Assembly (NCBI GenBank): GCA_023213395.1
Contig: CM041465.1
Span: 74,283,741 to 74,347,740 of the forward strand
From: Cycas panzhihuaensis
Lineage: Eukaryota > Cycadophyta
Direction: 5' to 3'
DNA length: 64,000 nucleotides
The notes beneath the pieces were generated by a model. The model saw only the letters and a program-made list of their open reading frames with translations, had not been told where the DNA came from and made no database searches. The translations under genes and the position numbers were made by a program. Of this stretch, positions 46,401 through 59,000 are shown in pieces. Every line of letters starts with the position of its first letter. Positions within the stretch are counted from its first letter, which is position 1.

Positions 46401-48700
46401 CAAAGTGACCCCCTTGACTCTATAAGATGCATCTTATTTGAATCTCTTACTCTCGAGTCTTTATAAGGTTAGTCCTCCTATTTCTTTTAAGAAAGGTCAT
46501 GAATTCTACTTTGCTTTAGTAATTTCATCTTACTTACTTATTTATATACGGTTTTATTTTAAAAAGGAAAGAGTATCCTTTTTTTAAGCAAAAGATTAGA
46601 GTTAATTGTAAATGCATAAAAGTTCTCCTGAATTTCTTGAATAGTGCATAGATAATTTTGTTTATGTTCTTTCTATATTATTTGTGTCCATTTTGTTTGT
46701 CCTTTTATCCCCTTTTTTATACTTTATTTTCCTAGTTCGCCCCTACTCCTTGAGAGGGGCTAGTTGTACTTCAGAATGTTGCATCACCAAAGGCATATGC
46801 TGGTGATAACTCCTTGAAGTTAAGTTTTCCTTCATATCTTCTATTAGAGCCATGACCCTTGGGAAGGATAGGCTATTCTTTGTAGATCACTTATTATTTG
46901 AAGAGTAGATGTGCACCCTTGGCACCCTAGGAGATGATGGTTATTGCTTATTCCTTAGGGCTTCTCTAAAGAAAGTTGGATGTGAAAATTCTAAGGGAGT
47001 GAAACCTCCTTTAAAGATTAGTCTATGATAACTTGCCACTATACTAGGTTAATCCCATGGTCTAGCTTTCTTCACACTCACCTCTTAGTTAGCCCCCTCT
47101 TCTAAGTTTAGAGCTAGGTTATTTGAGACATAAATATTATGCTACTTATTGTTTGATTTCCTATTTCTTTCATTTTTCTATCTTATTCTACTTTAGTTTT
47201 TGGTCTTATATTAAATGGGTGTTTAAATTTAGTAATATTATTGGCTTACATATATTATTATCCCATTTACCTAATCCATTAACCTAGGTTAACAACTAGT
47301 GGGAGATTTTTATTTAGGAGATTAAGTTGAGGCATAACTACACTTGATACCTATATGAACTACATGCCTCCTCTTTGAGAGGCTATCCGAGGTCATGTCA
47401 TCCTTGGGAATATATAACATTCCTAGTAATTTTATTAGGGACTCATCAAACCTACCTTCTCTTTTATTGAAGCTACCTCTTTTCCCTTTTATACACAATG
47501 ACAGTTTGCCTAACAAGTGAGATAACCTTTTCATGAAAATATAATATATAAGAAATCCCTAATTGTTTGATGGTCTAAATGACTTTAGGGACTCCCATCT
47601 AATGAGTCTTTATCTCCTCTCTTGGTCATATCCTTTGGGATTTAACAACCCTACAAATATTAAAATTGATACAACCATGGCCCACTAACTCCTTACTATA
47701 TAACATGGAACCATTTCAAGGATATAGTCCAATTAGCTACTAAACAAACTCATACATATGGCTTCTCAAGTTGTGGAAAATAGAACCCATCATACCTAAC
47801 CAAAATTACACCATACTTGGATGGACATAATTCCTATGACCTCTTCCTAGAGCATGCTAAATTTATTTCCCTAGCTAACGTTAGAGTGTTGACATCCACC
47901 CCTTATCCATCTTACATGCGCACATCTCCTTTTAAGATAGCTCATCACTATATGACTATACTAAAGATTATTGCTCATTATTCTAGGCTAAAGTTAACTG
48001 GTTAAATCCCTAGTGTCTTTATGATGCCCTTGGTCTCAAAACTAGTGGGTTATTTTAGGTTAATACAAATTAACTCAATAACAATTCCTAAGCTACTCCT
48101 TTTTTTGAAGGTGTAAGCATTGACCCTTCCTATAAGATATGATATCAATCCCAAATAGATAGGGTAGACTATCTAAGAAACACACACCATATACTCCTTC
48201 TCATCATAGTTGTATGTAGGACAATCTGTGGGGGCATTTCCCTCAAATAATAATAGTTTTATTATTTCTCTTGTTGTGTATCTATATAGAGCCATACACT
48301 AGCTACCTCATATTTATCTTGTATTTAGTATTTCCATGTAGCTCTTCTAGTGCAGACCCACCTTAACTAGCCATATGACTAATATTCCTAATTGGACCTT
48401 GGCAGTGCCTTTGGTAAACTCACTTCTACCTTTGTAGAATCTAGTCCATCTTTATGGATCAACCCATATACCCACTTAGGCCCTGAGTTATAATCGGACT
48501 TTGGAACTCAGCCCAATCATCTAATCAACTTTCTAGTAACCTGGTAATGCCCATTTTTAAGGGGTAAATCCTACACATCAACTTGCTTGGCCAAATATGA
48601 GCCTTCCATAAGTGCAACCCCCTCCTTTCTAACGATATTGTACACATGGAAGGGCTCCCAATTCATAGCCAATCATTCATCAGTCATCTCCTCCATTTAT
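43421..48700. other. Long AT-rich unassigned stretch
   Basis: No domain identified. A PBS-like TGGTATCAAAATC at about 46,389 hints at an ancient plus-strand copia, but no LTR pair was seen. The open frame at 47,817-48,005 (plus) has no recognised match. The C/T-rich 47,560-48,660 has an ordered look, but nothing could be translated into a known family. Confidence 0.4.
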
Positions 48701-48719
48701 GGTCAGAAAGTCGTACACT

Positions 48720-48937
48720 ATATATATATATATATCCACATATTTGTATAATCATGAAGGATCATGCATCTAATAGGAATCCATATGGAGTCTAGTGCAT
48801 TATGAAGATGTATAAAAATCAACTTGAGTCCTTATGTGTTCCTTTATTATTTATATAGGTTCTTCACACCTTCGTATTTATGAACATCACCATAATGTTA
48901 GAGTTATATCCTAGAGAGTGCCCTAATTTTTTAACAT
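48720..48937 (+). repeat. End of a plus-strand copia 5' LTR
   Basis: Sequence ending TTTTTTAACA lies two bases before a perfect primer-binding site. The LTR start was not found; a short TA run at 48,720-48,733 is included provisionally. Confidence 0.5.
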
Positions 48938-48939
48938 TT

Positions 48940-48951
48940 GGTATCAGAGCT
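48940..48951 (+). other. Primer-binding site of plus-strand copia D
   Basis: TGGTATCAGAGC, the perfect initiator tRNA-Met complement on the plus strand. Confidence 0.92.
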
Positions 48952-50596
48952 ATGCCATATTAGTTTAATGAGAACAAATTCATTTTTGTGTTATTATGAG
49001 TAAGTGCACAAGCTTATAGTTATAATTTAAAACTTCTTAGAAATGAAATTACATTAAAAAAAAAAGTATCCTCCTTGGTTTGGTGAATTGATCTAGTTGT
49101 CTATTTTCTCAAAATTTTTGAAGTGATTATAAATTTCTAATCACTTATTATTTGACATAAGTGTTAAAAACTATTTAGTGGAGTTCATTGGTGAGCAATC
49201 TCCTTACATTTTTTGTGTGGTGTATGTTGAAAGGAAGTTCCAAAGGCATATTTAAGGCAAAAGCTTATTGGTTTTTAAGTGTAAGGATTAGAGACCAAGG
49301 AGAGTGTAGGGATTAGAGATTGGGGAGTTTAAAATGCTTACTATTTAATCAAAATTAAGGTTTGAGTACTTAGAGTCCCACTTGATTACCACTTATAAAT
49401 GTTTATTTGGAATTTATGGTTGTTTAGAGGATGCATTGTAATATTTTGCCACTTCAAATCTGCGCTTGATTAGGTTGGATTGCTTGAAATCTAAGAAGTA
49501 GTGGATTGGAAATCTATGATAATGGTTTGATCATTGGAGGGTCTGGTGGAGTTTAGCTAGTGAGTGTGTATGTTTGATCATCTAGAATCCCACAAGTCTA
49601 TGTTTCCTACATGCATGTTGATAAATACAAGGTTTTGCAAGTTAGTTTAGTTAATTTAGCAAGTGACTATTTGGTTTTGGTGTGACCTTGTGGGTATGCA
49701 TTTGGTTTAGGTACAACCTAGACCTAGGTCTATGTTTGAAAATTAAGCATGGTATGATTTGATTCAGTGCTAGGTGGAATATTTGGTTCAGCAAGTGATT
49801 GGTTGGCTTAAGTGTGACCTTGTGGGTATGCATTATACATCTCTCATTTGATTCTACATCTTGATTTAATTTTTAACATCAAATTTGTTATTGGTTTAGA
49901 GGTGTTTCTCACATATAATTAACATATTTTCTTAAAGTCCCTTTATTAATTTATTCATTGTTATTCGTTTTTAAGGAGGTGATCTCATAATTTTTGCCAT
50001 AATTTTATCATGTAATATTAAAATTTACTTTTGAAAGTTGTGTTATGTTCATTAAGCTCATGCATTTGAAAGTGGTTATAAGGGTATGTGGGGTTTCATT
50101 TTTAAGTGGGTTTTAAAGTTTGAAGTCAAGTTCATTGTTTCTAGGCTATCTATGAGTTAACCTAAAGACTCTTTTAAAAAATCAAAATTTGGGCATTGTA
50201 AAGAACAAAATCAATAAAAATAAGTTTTTTGGTGGTGGTGTGGTCTATTTTAGGACTAGTATGCAAGTCCTAATATGAAAAGTAGGATACATTTATATTT
50301 TTTTTGGTGATTTTGTGGCTTTTTGAAGTGTATTTTGAGTATCTTCTTTATTATTTTTAAGTAAAATCCTTCATATATTGAGTTTGAAACATTAAATTAT
50401 CACTTTATACTAGGTCTCCACATTGGGAACAACATTAATAAAGTATTTGTACATGCACATGTATGTTATCACGATAAAGTTGACTTACTATCGGCACATA
50501 GTATAAGAGACTCTAAGGGGTTATAAGCAGAAAAAATAATTAATTTAAGCACTTATTTATCATTTTTTTTTTGGAATCTTAGTGACTTTAAACACG
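48952..50596 (+). other. 1.65-kb leader of plus-strand copia D
   Basis: Non-coding. A GTGACCTTGTGGGTATGCAT block occurs at about 49,681 and 49,814, part of a roughly 130-base imperfect direct repeat. Again an unusually long leader. Confidence 0.6.
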
Positions 50597-50884
50597 ATGA
50601 ATATAATAATTTCTAAATTTAATGGTTCAAATTACATGACATGGAGCCAATGAATGAAACTTATTTTTATATCAAGAGGCATATGGGATCTAGTTTGTAA
50701 AGGTTATAAAGTACCTGATAATGAAGTGTTAGATGAAAAGAATGAAGATTATAAAGAAATTAAACAAAAGGATAATGAACCACTTTTATTGATTTTCTAT
50801 GCACTTAAAGATTATATTTTTCCAAGGATGAGGGAAGCACAAACTTCAAAAGAAACATGGGATACTTTAAAGACAACTTATTAA
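50597..50884 (+). pseudogene. Copia gag, plus-strand element D (truncated)
   Basis: From the ATG at 50,597 the frame reads SKFNGSNYMTWSQ, a stop, then MKLIFISRGIWDLVCKGYKVP, LLLIFYALKDYIFPRM and SKETWDTLKTTY, the UBN2-type copia gag. It stops at 50,881 and the element is cut soon after, where the minus-strand copia 3 LTR begins (about 50,960). Confidence 0.82.
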
Positions 50885-50959
50885 TGGAATCAAGTGATAG
50901 AGGAAATAGAATGAGAATGCAAAAAAGAGTAAACCAACAATCCTGTAAAATTGGTGGTG

Positions 50960-51217
50960 TTGATAAACTCCAGGTTCTTTGGGCCCCATGAATAAATAAG
51001 TGGGACTTAAACGAGATATGGCACACCACTCAAAATCTATTTCTAACTAACATTGATAAATATGGAAAATGATACTACTAAGATTTGACAAAGTACAACT
51101 ATAGGGTGGCTAAGATCTGACATAGTGCTACCATAATATCTCTATTAATCTTAGGTTATCATCTCAATGTGGGTAATCAAACCAAGATGAATACAACCCT
51201 CAATATGAGTATTATTT
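50960..51217 (-). repeat. 3' LTR of copia 3
   Basis: Lies just outside a pyrimidine run (TTTCTCCCC, 51,218-51,226), the minus-strand polypurine tract, followed by RNase H and RT remnants in the same layout as copia 2 (32,899 onward). The left boundary is approximate; the right end has TA where TG is expected on the minus strand. Confidence 0.55.
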
Positions 51218-51226
51218 AATATTTCT

Positions 51227-52515
51227 CCCCTATTATGCCTATTTAGGGAGACTCTAAGTTTATTTATAAATTTAATAAACTTTATTTTACCAAGTATTTT
51301 GTTAATCTGCCTACCACTTATTCTTGTGTGCTACAATAGACTAATTTTAGCTCATCTTGTTATACCAATTCTCTAGTAAAGTGATGTTGTATTTCAATAT
51401 ATTTTATCCTACCATGAAACATTGGATTCCTAGTTATTTAAACTATGCTTTGATTATCATCAAGCAACTAAGTGGGATCAACCTAATCTTCCTATAAATC
51501 CTAAAGTAATCTTCTAAGCCAAATTATTTCACATGCTCTTGTTATAATTACTTTATACTCTATTTTTTTAGTAAATAGAGATACTATATCATGTTTCTTT
51601 AAAGTCCATGTAACTATGGTTGAACCCAAATTGAATGTAATACCATGGGTAGATTTCCTATCATCTACATAATCTGCCTAGCCTGAGTTTATATAACCAA
51701 CCAATATGTAGTCCCTTGATGGCTTATAATGTAATCTATATCTAATTATATCCTTTAGATACCTAAGAATTCTTTTAGCTACTTTCTAATATTTTATCTT
51801 AGGCTCATGTATGAATCTAAAAACTACACTAACTACATACATGATATTTGGTTAAGTTGAAGTTAAGTAAATTAAACTTATAATCAATTACCTTTAGATT
51901 ATATGATCAACTAATTCTAATTCCTCAAACTTGGATAATTTCAACCCAACCTCAAATGGAGATGTAAGTGGCTTGTAACTACTCATTTTGAACTTGTGTT
52001 ATAGATCCAATGTGTATTTCCTTTGGGAAATAAATATCCTCTTTTTATCTTACTAAACTTTTATGCTTAATAAGTAATGTGTTAGTTTTAAGTTCATCAT
52101 CTTGATTTCCTTGCATATATCTTTTTTGAATCTTTAAAATAATTGATCACTATTCCTAGTGTATACCAAGTCATCAACATACAAGCTTATAATAAGTATG
52201 GAACTTCCTTCCAATTTGATGTATAAGTTAGTATATGATTAGCTTCTTTAGAGTCTCTTATCCTTAAAATATTTGTTAATCCTAGAGTACTATTCTCTGG
52301 GTGTTTGCTTAAGCCCATACAAGGCCTTTTTAAGTTTATAGACCTTATTTTCTTCTCCATTCACTTCAAATCCTTTGGATTATTGGACATATATTTCTTC
52401 ATCTACATAGCTATTTAATAAGGCACTTTTTACATCAATTTGATGTACTATCTAACCTTGTTATATAACTAAGGCTATCATTAATTTGACTATTTCTAAT
52501 CTTATAACTAAAGAG
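51227..52515 (-). pseudogene. Copia RT/RNase H (copia 3)
   Basis: Closely parallels copia 2 at 32,930-34,200 with recognisable nucleotide blocks. The YxDD box is intact: minus strand LYVDDL with codons at 52,181-52,170. Elsewhere stops are frequent. The RT N-terminus is missing, replaced by another copia fragment from about 52,520. Confidence 0.75.
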
Positions 52516-52537
52516 AAAATATAACCACAGAAGTAAT

Positions 52538-53008
52538 GTGATAACAAAACTTTAAGTCATATAAATAACAAATAGCATAAACAAGTCAAATACTTAATAA
52601 AGAACACTAGGAGATTTAGGTCTAAGCATAGACCTTTTATTAATCTGAGTAATAGCTAAATAATTATAGAGATGAATAAACCTTAACTCTTCTTATTGAC
52701 TCATTAAATACTCATCTGCAACCATGTCACATATGTCGTTACATAAAAATATATAGACACAACATTACAACATATCGATTTGTAATTTTACAATATAATG
52801 GGCATAAACCACGAACTAACAAAGACCCCCATAAGACACCCAAAAACTTTTCTTAGGGACTCTTGCCTCTGAACTCTTGCCTGGGGGCCACTAGCCCCTC
52901 AGACCCCCTAATTGGGAGCCCTACAATGGGCCCGTAGACCACACAAAGTGGCTTGGGTGTAATGCCTATACCCATGTAACACTTATAAAGTGTTCAACAT
53001 ATCTAACA
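52538..53008 (-). repeat. 3' LTR of an inserted copia fragment (copia E)
   Basis: Plus-strand end CTAACA at 53,003-53,008, giving TGTTAGATATGTTG on the minus strand, abutted by AGTGAGAGAT as polypurine tract. It holds a G/C-run block at 52,860-52,950 (LTR leader hairpin type). Left boundary approximate. Confidence 0.6.
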
Positions 53009-53039
53009 ATCTCTCACTTATTGAACACTTTACAAAAAA

Positions 53040-53830
53040 CTTATATATATAACTACTTAATGCCAAAATTACAAACACCTATTGTAATTCTATACCATCT
53101 AAAATTTTCTATGCTAACAATCTTGGTCAATGAGTTTGCAACATTTTGTTGTGTAGTAATCTTTTATAAATCCACCTTGTGATCTTGAACCATTTCTCTT
53201 ATAAAATGGAACTACACATTAATATGCTTTGACCAAGTATAAAAAATAGAATTTTTGCTAGATAGATTACAGTTTGACTATCACAATCTATCCTCACAAT
53301 ATATTCCTTAAAGCCAATATCTGTGCATAATCTTTGTAACCAAATTGCTTCCTTGCACACATGAGTAGTTGCCATATACTCTACTTCTATGCTAGAAAGG
53401 GCTACAACTTGTTGTCTTTTACTCATCTAGCTAATTGCGCCACCACAAAAGATAAAAATATACCCGCTTGTATATCTTCTACTATTAAGATCTCCAACCC
53501 AATAAACGTCAATAAAACCACTCATGTTCACTATTCTACTCTTTATAGGATCTCTTTGATAACAAATTCCATAGTCTGATATGCCCCATAAATACCTAAA
53601 AATCCTTTTTATAGCCACCCAATGCTCCATGCCTATGTTTGACATATACCTACTAACTACTCCCACTCCATGGGTAATGTTTGGTTGAGTGCAAATCATT
53701 GCATACATTAGGCTACCAACAACACTAGCATAAGGGACAAATACCATGTCTTCAACTTCTTGTTGAGTCTTTGGGTATTATTTAGCTCATAATTTTAAAC
53801 CATTAGGAAGAGGAACATTAACTGGTTTAC
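53040..53830 (-). pseudogene. Copia RT C-terminus and RNase H (copia E)
   Basis: 53,747-53,427 (106 codons) reads YASVVGSLMYAMICTQPNI, HWVAIKRIFRYLWG and RRYTSGYIFIFCGGAIS. 53,426-53,199 reads SKRQQVVALSSIEVEYMA, the RNase H Asp/Glu region, then WLQRLCTDIGFKE. The two abut with one stop. This is a 5'-truncated copia of a different subfamily placed within copia 3 RT. Confidence 0.88.
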
Positions 53831-53839
53831 ACATTAAAA

Positions 53840-54730
53840 AATCCTTAAGTGTTTGATGATTAACTTATAAATTGTCTAGGCTTCTTCTAGTATAAACCAC
53901 CTAACTACTTTAGTGGTACATTTATTCATCACATAGACAAATTTATATATAGCTTCAACCCAATATTCATTTCCTATATGCTTGTCCTTAAACATACTTT
54001 TAACCATTTCAACAATTATTCTATTCTTTCTTTCAGTAATCCCATTTTATTGTGGGGTATAAGGATTTATGAGTTATTTTCTTATGCCACAATATCTATA
54101 ATAAGATTTAAATTTATTTAAAATAAATTCTCCTTTATTATTTAATCTTTAGGGTTAAAATTCTAAATCCACTTTATCTTTCCACCATAGTTTTGAAGTC
54201 TATGAAATATTATAGAGTATTTAACTTGAATTTAAGGAACTATACCCATGCTATCCTTGTCAAGTTATTAATAAATGTCATAAAAAACTTAGCAACTCCA
54301 AGTGAGGGAACATCTATTAGACCATATAAGTCTATGAATATCAATTGAAGGGGCCCATTGGCCTTATAGCTTTCATTAGAAATTTCTTTCCTTTGTTGCT
54401 TTTTAAGTACACATCCTTTACATAGTTTCTTACTATGTTCAATAATAATTAATGTAATTACCATGTCTATTTTCTTTATTAAGGCCAAACAATTATAGTT
54501 AACATGGCTAAGTCTTTTGTGCTATGTTTCATTATCTACCTTGGTGAATGCCTTTAAGGCATAATAGTTTATTGGGGATGTGACTAATTTGAATAACTTG
54601 TCACTAATCATTTGTCATTTTTCCATAATTACTTTACTCAGTTTATATTTGATAGTGCATTTCTCATTATTAAAGATTACTTTGCATTTTTGTTCTATCA
54701 TTTGATTCACTGAAAGTAAGTTTTTGTTAA
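53840..54730 (-). pseudogene. Copia integrase and pre-integrase domain (copia 3)
   Basis: Resumes copia 3 after the insert; nucleotide blocks match copia 2 at 34,770-35,620. 54,488-54,240 is open for 82 codons: HSKKLCKGCVLKKQQRKEI (zinc-binding CxxC) then GPLQLIFIDLYGLIDVPS (catalytic-core entry, Asp kept) and FMTFINNLTRIAWV. The remainder is broken. Confidence 0.8.
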
Positions 54731-55713
54731 GGGCTGGAATATGTAGCTTATTTCTCTAAAATTAATTTGTAGGGAGATATTTCCTTTACTAACAATTGCT
54801 TAAGTGGTGTTATTATTAAATATAATCTTTCTTTTCTTAAAGTTATCTAATTCATTAAACTACTCTTCCTTATGAGTCATGTGTGTGGAATAGCTTGAAT
54901 TTATATACCAACTATCTTCTTTCTCAATGGCTATTAAACTTAAAAGAAATAGCCTTTCATCTTGTCTTCTATCAATAACTATGTTAGCAATTCCTCTTTA
55001 TGAATTTGACCTTTTTACAAAGCAATTTTCCTCTAATTGACTATTTTTATGGTAGTAGGAACATTTGGTTATTTCTCTACTCCTTGGGATTTCTACCTTT
55101 GTCTTTAGTTTCTCCTCATAGGACTTTAACTTCTTTTTCTTCCTTGAGTTCTATAATTTTAGCTTTGAAAATATCTTTGACATTGAAACTGACTTTGCCC
55201 TTAGTAGAATTGTCTTGGGCCTTATCCTTGATAGTTACCTTGACCTTGTGATTAATAGCCTAACCTTGATAATATCCTTGTATTTAAAATTGATTTTTAA
55301 GTTCACCTTTACCTCTAGGGGATTGTCCTCTATCCCTAAAACTTTGTCCTTGGTATGTAGGTCTAACTTTTACCTTAGTGGAAAAAGTATAGTCAAGAGA
55401 CTCACTCTTCCTTTCTTTTCTTATATAACTAGTAGCATGGCACTTAATTGATCTACTTAAGGGTACTAAGCTCCTTAGAGACCTAAATACTAGTGGCTAC
55501 CATCTTAAACTATTTAATGTTATTGACACACCTTAAGATTTTCTCAACTACCCTTTGCTCACTAATTATCTCTTCTAAGGCCTTTATTTGGTTGATTAGC
55601 CCTTGGATCTTTATAATGAAGTTGTTAACTCTTTCATTAGTATTCATCCTTAGATTTTTAATTTCGCTTCTTAAAGTTTGAAGCTTTGATATCATTTCTT
55701 CTTTGTATATAAT
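54731..55713 (-). pseudogene. Copia protease and gag (copia 3), cut at 55,714
   Basis: Protease remnants at 54,790-54,960. Gag tail 55,350-55,100 has a Gln/Gly stretch (YQGQSFRDRGQSPRGKGE) analogous to the repeats in copia 2. Gag core 55,695-55,510 reads KLQTLRSEIKNLRMNTNERV and EKILRCVNNIK. The gag frame is broken off exactly where a plus-strand LTR begins. Confidence 0.75.
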
Positions 55714-55714
55714 C

Positions 55715-56087
55715 TGTTGGGGTTAATGATCATCACCTCATTCCCACCTTCTAACCAGGAGTGCACACCTCACTCTCATCAATTTACACATGTAGATGCT
55801 CACATATGAAGGTAAGTATAAGGTAAGATTTGAGTTAAGTTAAATTATATTTTATTATTATTTAAATTTTAGGGGTTGAGGAGTTTCCCTCCTCTCCCAA
55901 ACTATATATTTGGAGGGGTGTGCAACCCTAGTGTCTTTAGACACCGCCTACTTTTGGAAATTTGTAATGCTCTCTCTACAACAATAAATTGAATACAAAA
56001 GATCTTGTGTTTATATAATAATGATGTATTGATCTATAATTATTTATTTATGTTCTACCCTGTTCTCCATTGATTTATTTTCTAATA
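55715..56087 (+). repeat. 5' LTR of plus-strand copia F
   Basis: 373 bases, start TGTTGGGGTTAATG, with a TATATATT box near 55,905 and AATAAATTGAA near 55,983. It ends CTAATA (expected CTAACA) two bases before the primer-binding site. It interrupts copia 3 gag. Confidence 0.75.
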
Positions 56088-56089
56088 TT

Positions 56090-56102
56090 TGGTATTAGAG
56101 CC
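56090..56102 (+). other. Primer-binding site of copia F
   Basis: TGGTATTAGAGCC, one C-to-T change from the initiator tRNA-Met complement. Confidence 0.85.
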
Positions 56103-57105
56103 AATGATTATTAGCCTGCTAAAGTTTTCTTGAAGGAGAAGGGAGATTTATTAGCATTTGAAGCATATCTACTCACAAGCTAGCAAATATTAGTTATATC
56201 CAATTTCTGAAAAAGTTTATTAGTACTTTCTTATATTTTTTTATTAGAGATATGATTATTCTTAAGTTATATTTATGAAATAACAAATATATTTTAGATA
56301 TTTTTTTAGATCTATGTAGGTGCATAGCTGTAAATAGTAAATATCAAGTTTTTATCACTCTATAGAGGTTTTATTAATAAGTTTTATATATTTTTGTCAA
56401 ATATTTGACCATTTTCAAGCATATTTTATCTATTCATCTAATACTTTTTTCAGATTTATGCAAGAGCACAACTGCAAGCAATATTTATTCAAGTTTTCTT
56501 CAAATCTATTATACATTCTTCAGATCTGCTTATTTTATCAAATATTTGACTATTTTCTAGTTTATTTTGTTTACAACTGCAATATTTGCTTTAAATCTGT
56601 AATATTGGCTATATATCTGCAATATTTACTTTAGATCTGTAATATTTGCTTTAGATCTACAATATCTTCTCTAGATCTATAATATATTCTTTAGATCTGC
56701 ATATTTTATTAAATATTTGACCATTTTCTGGTTTAATTTCTTTAGATCTGCAATATTTTTTTTCTAGATCTATATATTTCATCATATATTTGACCATTTT
56801 TTCAAGTTCTTCTTTCAGATCTGTGTAAGTTTTTAGTGCATATTCAACCTAACAAGACTTTTGGAGAAGTTATTCTACACCAAATCTGTCTATTGGAAGA
56901 ATCTGAAGTCAACCTGCTACAAATCTGCTACAACTACATTACCAAGTTCTTCGATTTTATTTTTAGATTTAAACATATATATATATTCTTATTTCTTTGA
57001 TACATATCTTCTCCAACATATTTAAAATATTTCAGATACAAATATATATGCATTTTATTTATTTGATATATTTCTATCAATATTTAAAAAAAAAATTGGT
57101 TTCAT
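56103..57105 (+). other. Repeat-built leader of copia F
   Basis: Contains six 20-base tandem units and larger repeats around AATATTTGACCATTTTC (near 56,399, 56,541, 56,714, 56,790). At 57,106 ATGGCTACATTGAATCACCAG looks like a gag start, but the frame ends within 15 codons and no gag follows. Confidence 0.65.
56581..56700 (+). repeat. Six 20-base tandem repeats
   Basis: Units follow AATATTTGCTTTAGATCTGY with no change in length; most carry AGATCT. They lie in the leader of copia F. Confidence 0.92.
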
Positions 57106-57202
57106 TTATGGCTACATTGAATCACCAGATTTTTTCATGCTTATATATATAAATATATATTTTTTGAAATATCTCTTCCGTGATATACATATTGTACAAA
57201 GA

Positions 57203-57409
57203 TTATTCCTTTTCAACTAAAAAAAAACTCAACACTTTTGTCATCTTTCCTTTTTTTTGGAATAAACTCATAAGATTTTGAGCTTCTCTCCCATCATAAA
57301 GAACATCTGCATCTTTCTTTCCAGTTGGAAATAACAATAATACAGGATACAACTCCCTCTGGTTAAAATAATTTAAGAGTAAAATGTAATCATTCAACTT
57401 ATAGTCCAT
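57203..57409 (-). pseudogene. Possible thioredoxin-fold exon remnant
   Basis: The 68-codon frame contains YPVLLLFPTGKKDADVLYDG, resembling the cis-Pro strand and C-terminal part of thioredoxin/PDI-family proteins (YPTLLLFPAGKK-type). No CxxC site lies in the window. Upstream on this strand, TTATTTTAACCAG directly before the motif resembles a splice acceptor. It would be a host gene exon or a captured fragment. The assignment rests on one short motif. Confidence 0.35.
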
Positions 57410-58442
57410 TTGAAAATAGAAGGAAGAACATTGCTTGTTTTATCCTTAGATGGATCTCCCATAGTTTTTTTTTCCTTCATGTATTTCTGCTCAGAAAGAA
57501 GCCTCATCTTGAATACTTTAATCTGATGCAATCTTGATGTCAACATTCTGGTATCTACTCCATTAGATGGACTACTAAATTAGAATGTGTAGTGGCCCTA
57601 AAGGGGTCTTCCACAACCAAAAAAGCTATATCAGATGTGGATGCTTTATCTAAGATTTATTCTTCCGACAAGAATATTAAGAATCAAATGATCCAGGAAG
57701 CACAAGAAAAGCTAGTAAATTTTAATTGTATATATAAGTGCGAGAGAGAATATCAATAACTGAAACATTTTTGGATATAATTGAGGCAACCACCCCTTGC
57801 ATCTTTTCCTACATAGGTTGCAAATACTTCCTTCTTAATATTAAGAGCTCAATGTAAACAACAAATTAAAATTTTAAGAAAGTTCTTCAAATATAAAATA
57901 TCTTTATTATACATAGAAAATAACTAAAACAAATAACCTCCTCCCATTAAACTTATTGATTACATTCTTGAACCATTTACTTCTGTAAGATCTATTATAG
58001 AAACCAGATGCATAAGAGCTTGACTTTTGTCAAAACGAGAAAATGAAAATTCTCACATGCCCTATAGCCCAAGGAAGTAACTGAGAAAAGGCCGCTATCA
58101 TTATTCAATTTTACTATAGAGCTTTTACTCAAAGACAACATTTTTTAAAAAATTAAAGCATCTACTTCATATATATAGTGTGCTTTAAGGAATTAGCTTT
58201 TATCAAAACGTAAAAACAAAAAAAATATTTGCTTGTAATTGTTATTATTGGGTGCCTAGGTATCCTGCCTAAAAACAATACCCATCCACCATAAATTTTC
58301 CACCAAAATTGACACCAAAACCACTGATCTGGAGCTCATTCTGCACCAAATTCGTTGGTGCTAATTATCATTCAAATTGATCAAATGCATTGCATACAAG
58401 AAGGAGCAGAGGATCAATGGCACCCTAACACCTGCTAGCTTT

Positions 58443-59000
58443 TCAACACCGTACCATTTTCCATCGCACATAGACTTTTCTTACAAGCTTATATAACATA
58501 GAGTCCCAAAAGCTAAAAAAATATAAATTAGAAGTGGTTTGGGTTTCCCTGATGTCCACTTCCTTGTCTCGCAATAGACGCCTTGAAAATGCAACAACAT
58601 TAAACAAATAATTAAGTAAATTTTTTACATCACGCATAGATCGCAATTGATTCCAATGACCACCACCATTAATTCTACCTTCAGGAAAGAGTGTTTCTAC
58701 TACAAGCCCCTAAAAAATAGACGGTCCATTCATCCAATGATTCTTGCTATCCTTTTGACTCAAGGAAGCACTGGATGCCTTTCCACTACATGTTGATGCA
58801 TAAAATTTAGGATCAACTATGTTCATGAACATCTGCCTTAGTTCTTGAAGGCTATCTACAGCATCACACTCTGTATAGAGGCTATCGAATCTATTATCTA
58901 GAGCAGCAGCATCAGAACACTAACCCTAATAAGCTCTGCAATAGGTAAGGACTAAAGCTATCACCTCTAATCCTCAGCACCCAACGCTGCAACGACGACA
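58443..59000 (-). pseudogene. Unidentified coding-like remnant
   Basis: From about 58,920 the minus-strand frame reads DAAALDNRFDSLYTECDAVD and FMNIVDPKFYASTCSGKASS, with one stop near 58,711, then GLVVETLFPEGR and MRDVKNLLNYLFNVVAFSRR to 58,443. A different frame is open just upstream through MSPATKLHHGDVVVAALGAED (59,035-58,970). Amino-acid usage looks like a normal globular protein and unlike the retroelements around it. No family recognised. Could be exons of a host gene. Confidence 0.4.

Noticed and set aside
46389-46402. PBS-like TGGTATCAAAATC on the plus strand
   Set aside because: Several mismatches, no LTR end or gag found around it; too weak to call an element.
47817-48005. 62-codon plus-strand frame (YLDGHNSYDLFLEH upstream reading)
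   Set aside because: Looks loosely like retroelement gag but no second motif supports it.
49651-49833. 60-codon minus-strand frame with repeated MHTHKVT
   Set aside because: Produced by the direct repeat in the copia D leader on the opposite strand.
57560-57775. Plus-strand ~72-codon frame without ATG (VVALKGSSTTKKAISDVDAL)
   Set aside because: Composition is protein-like but no start, splice pair or family was recognised; kept only as a note in a finding.
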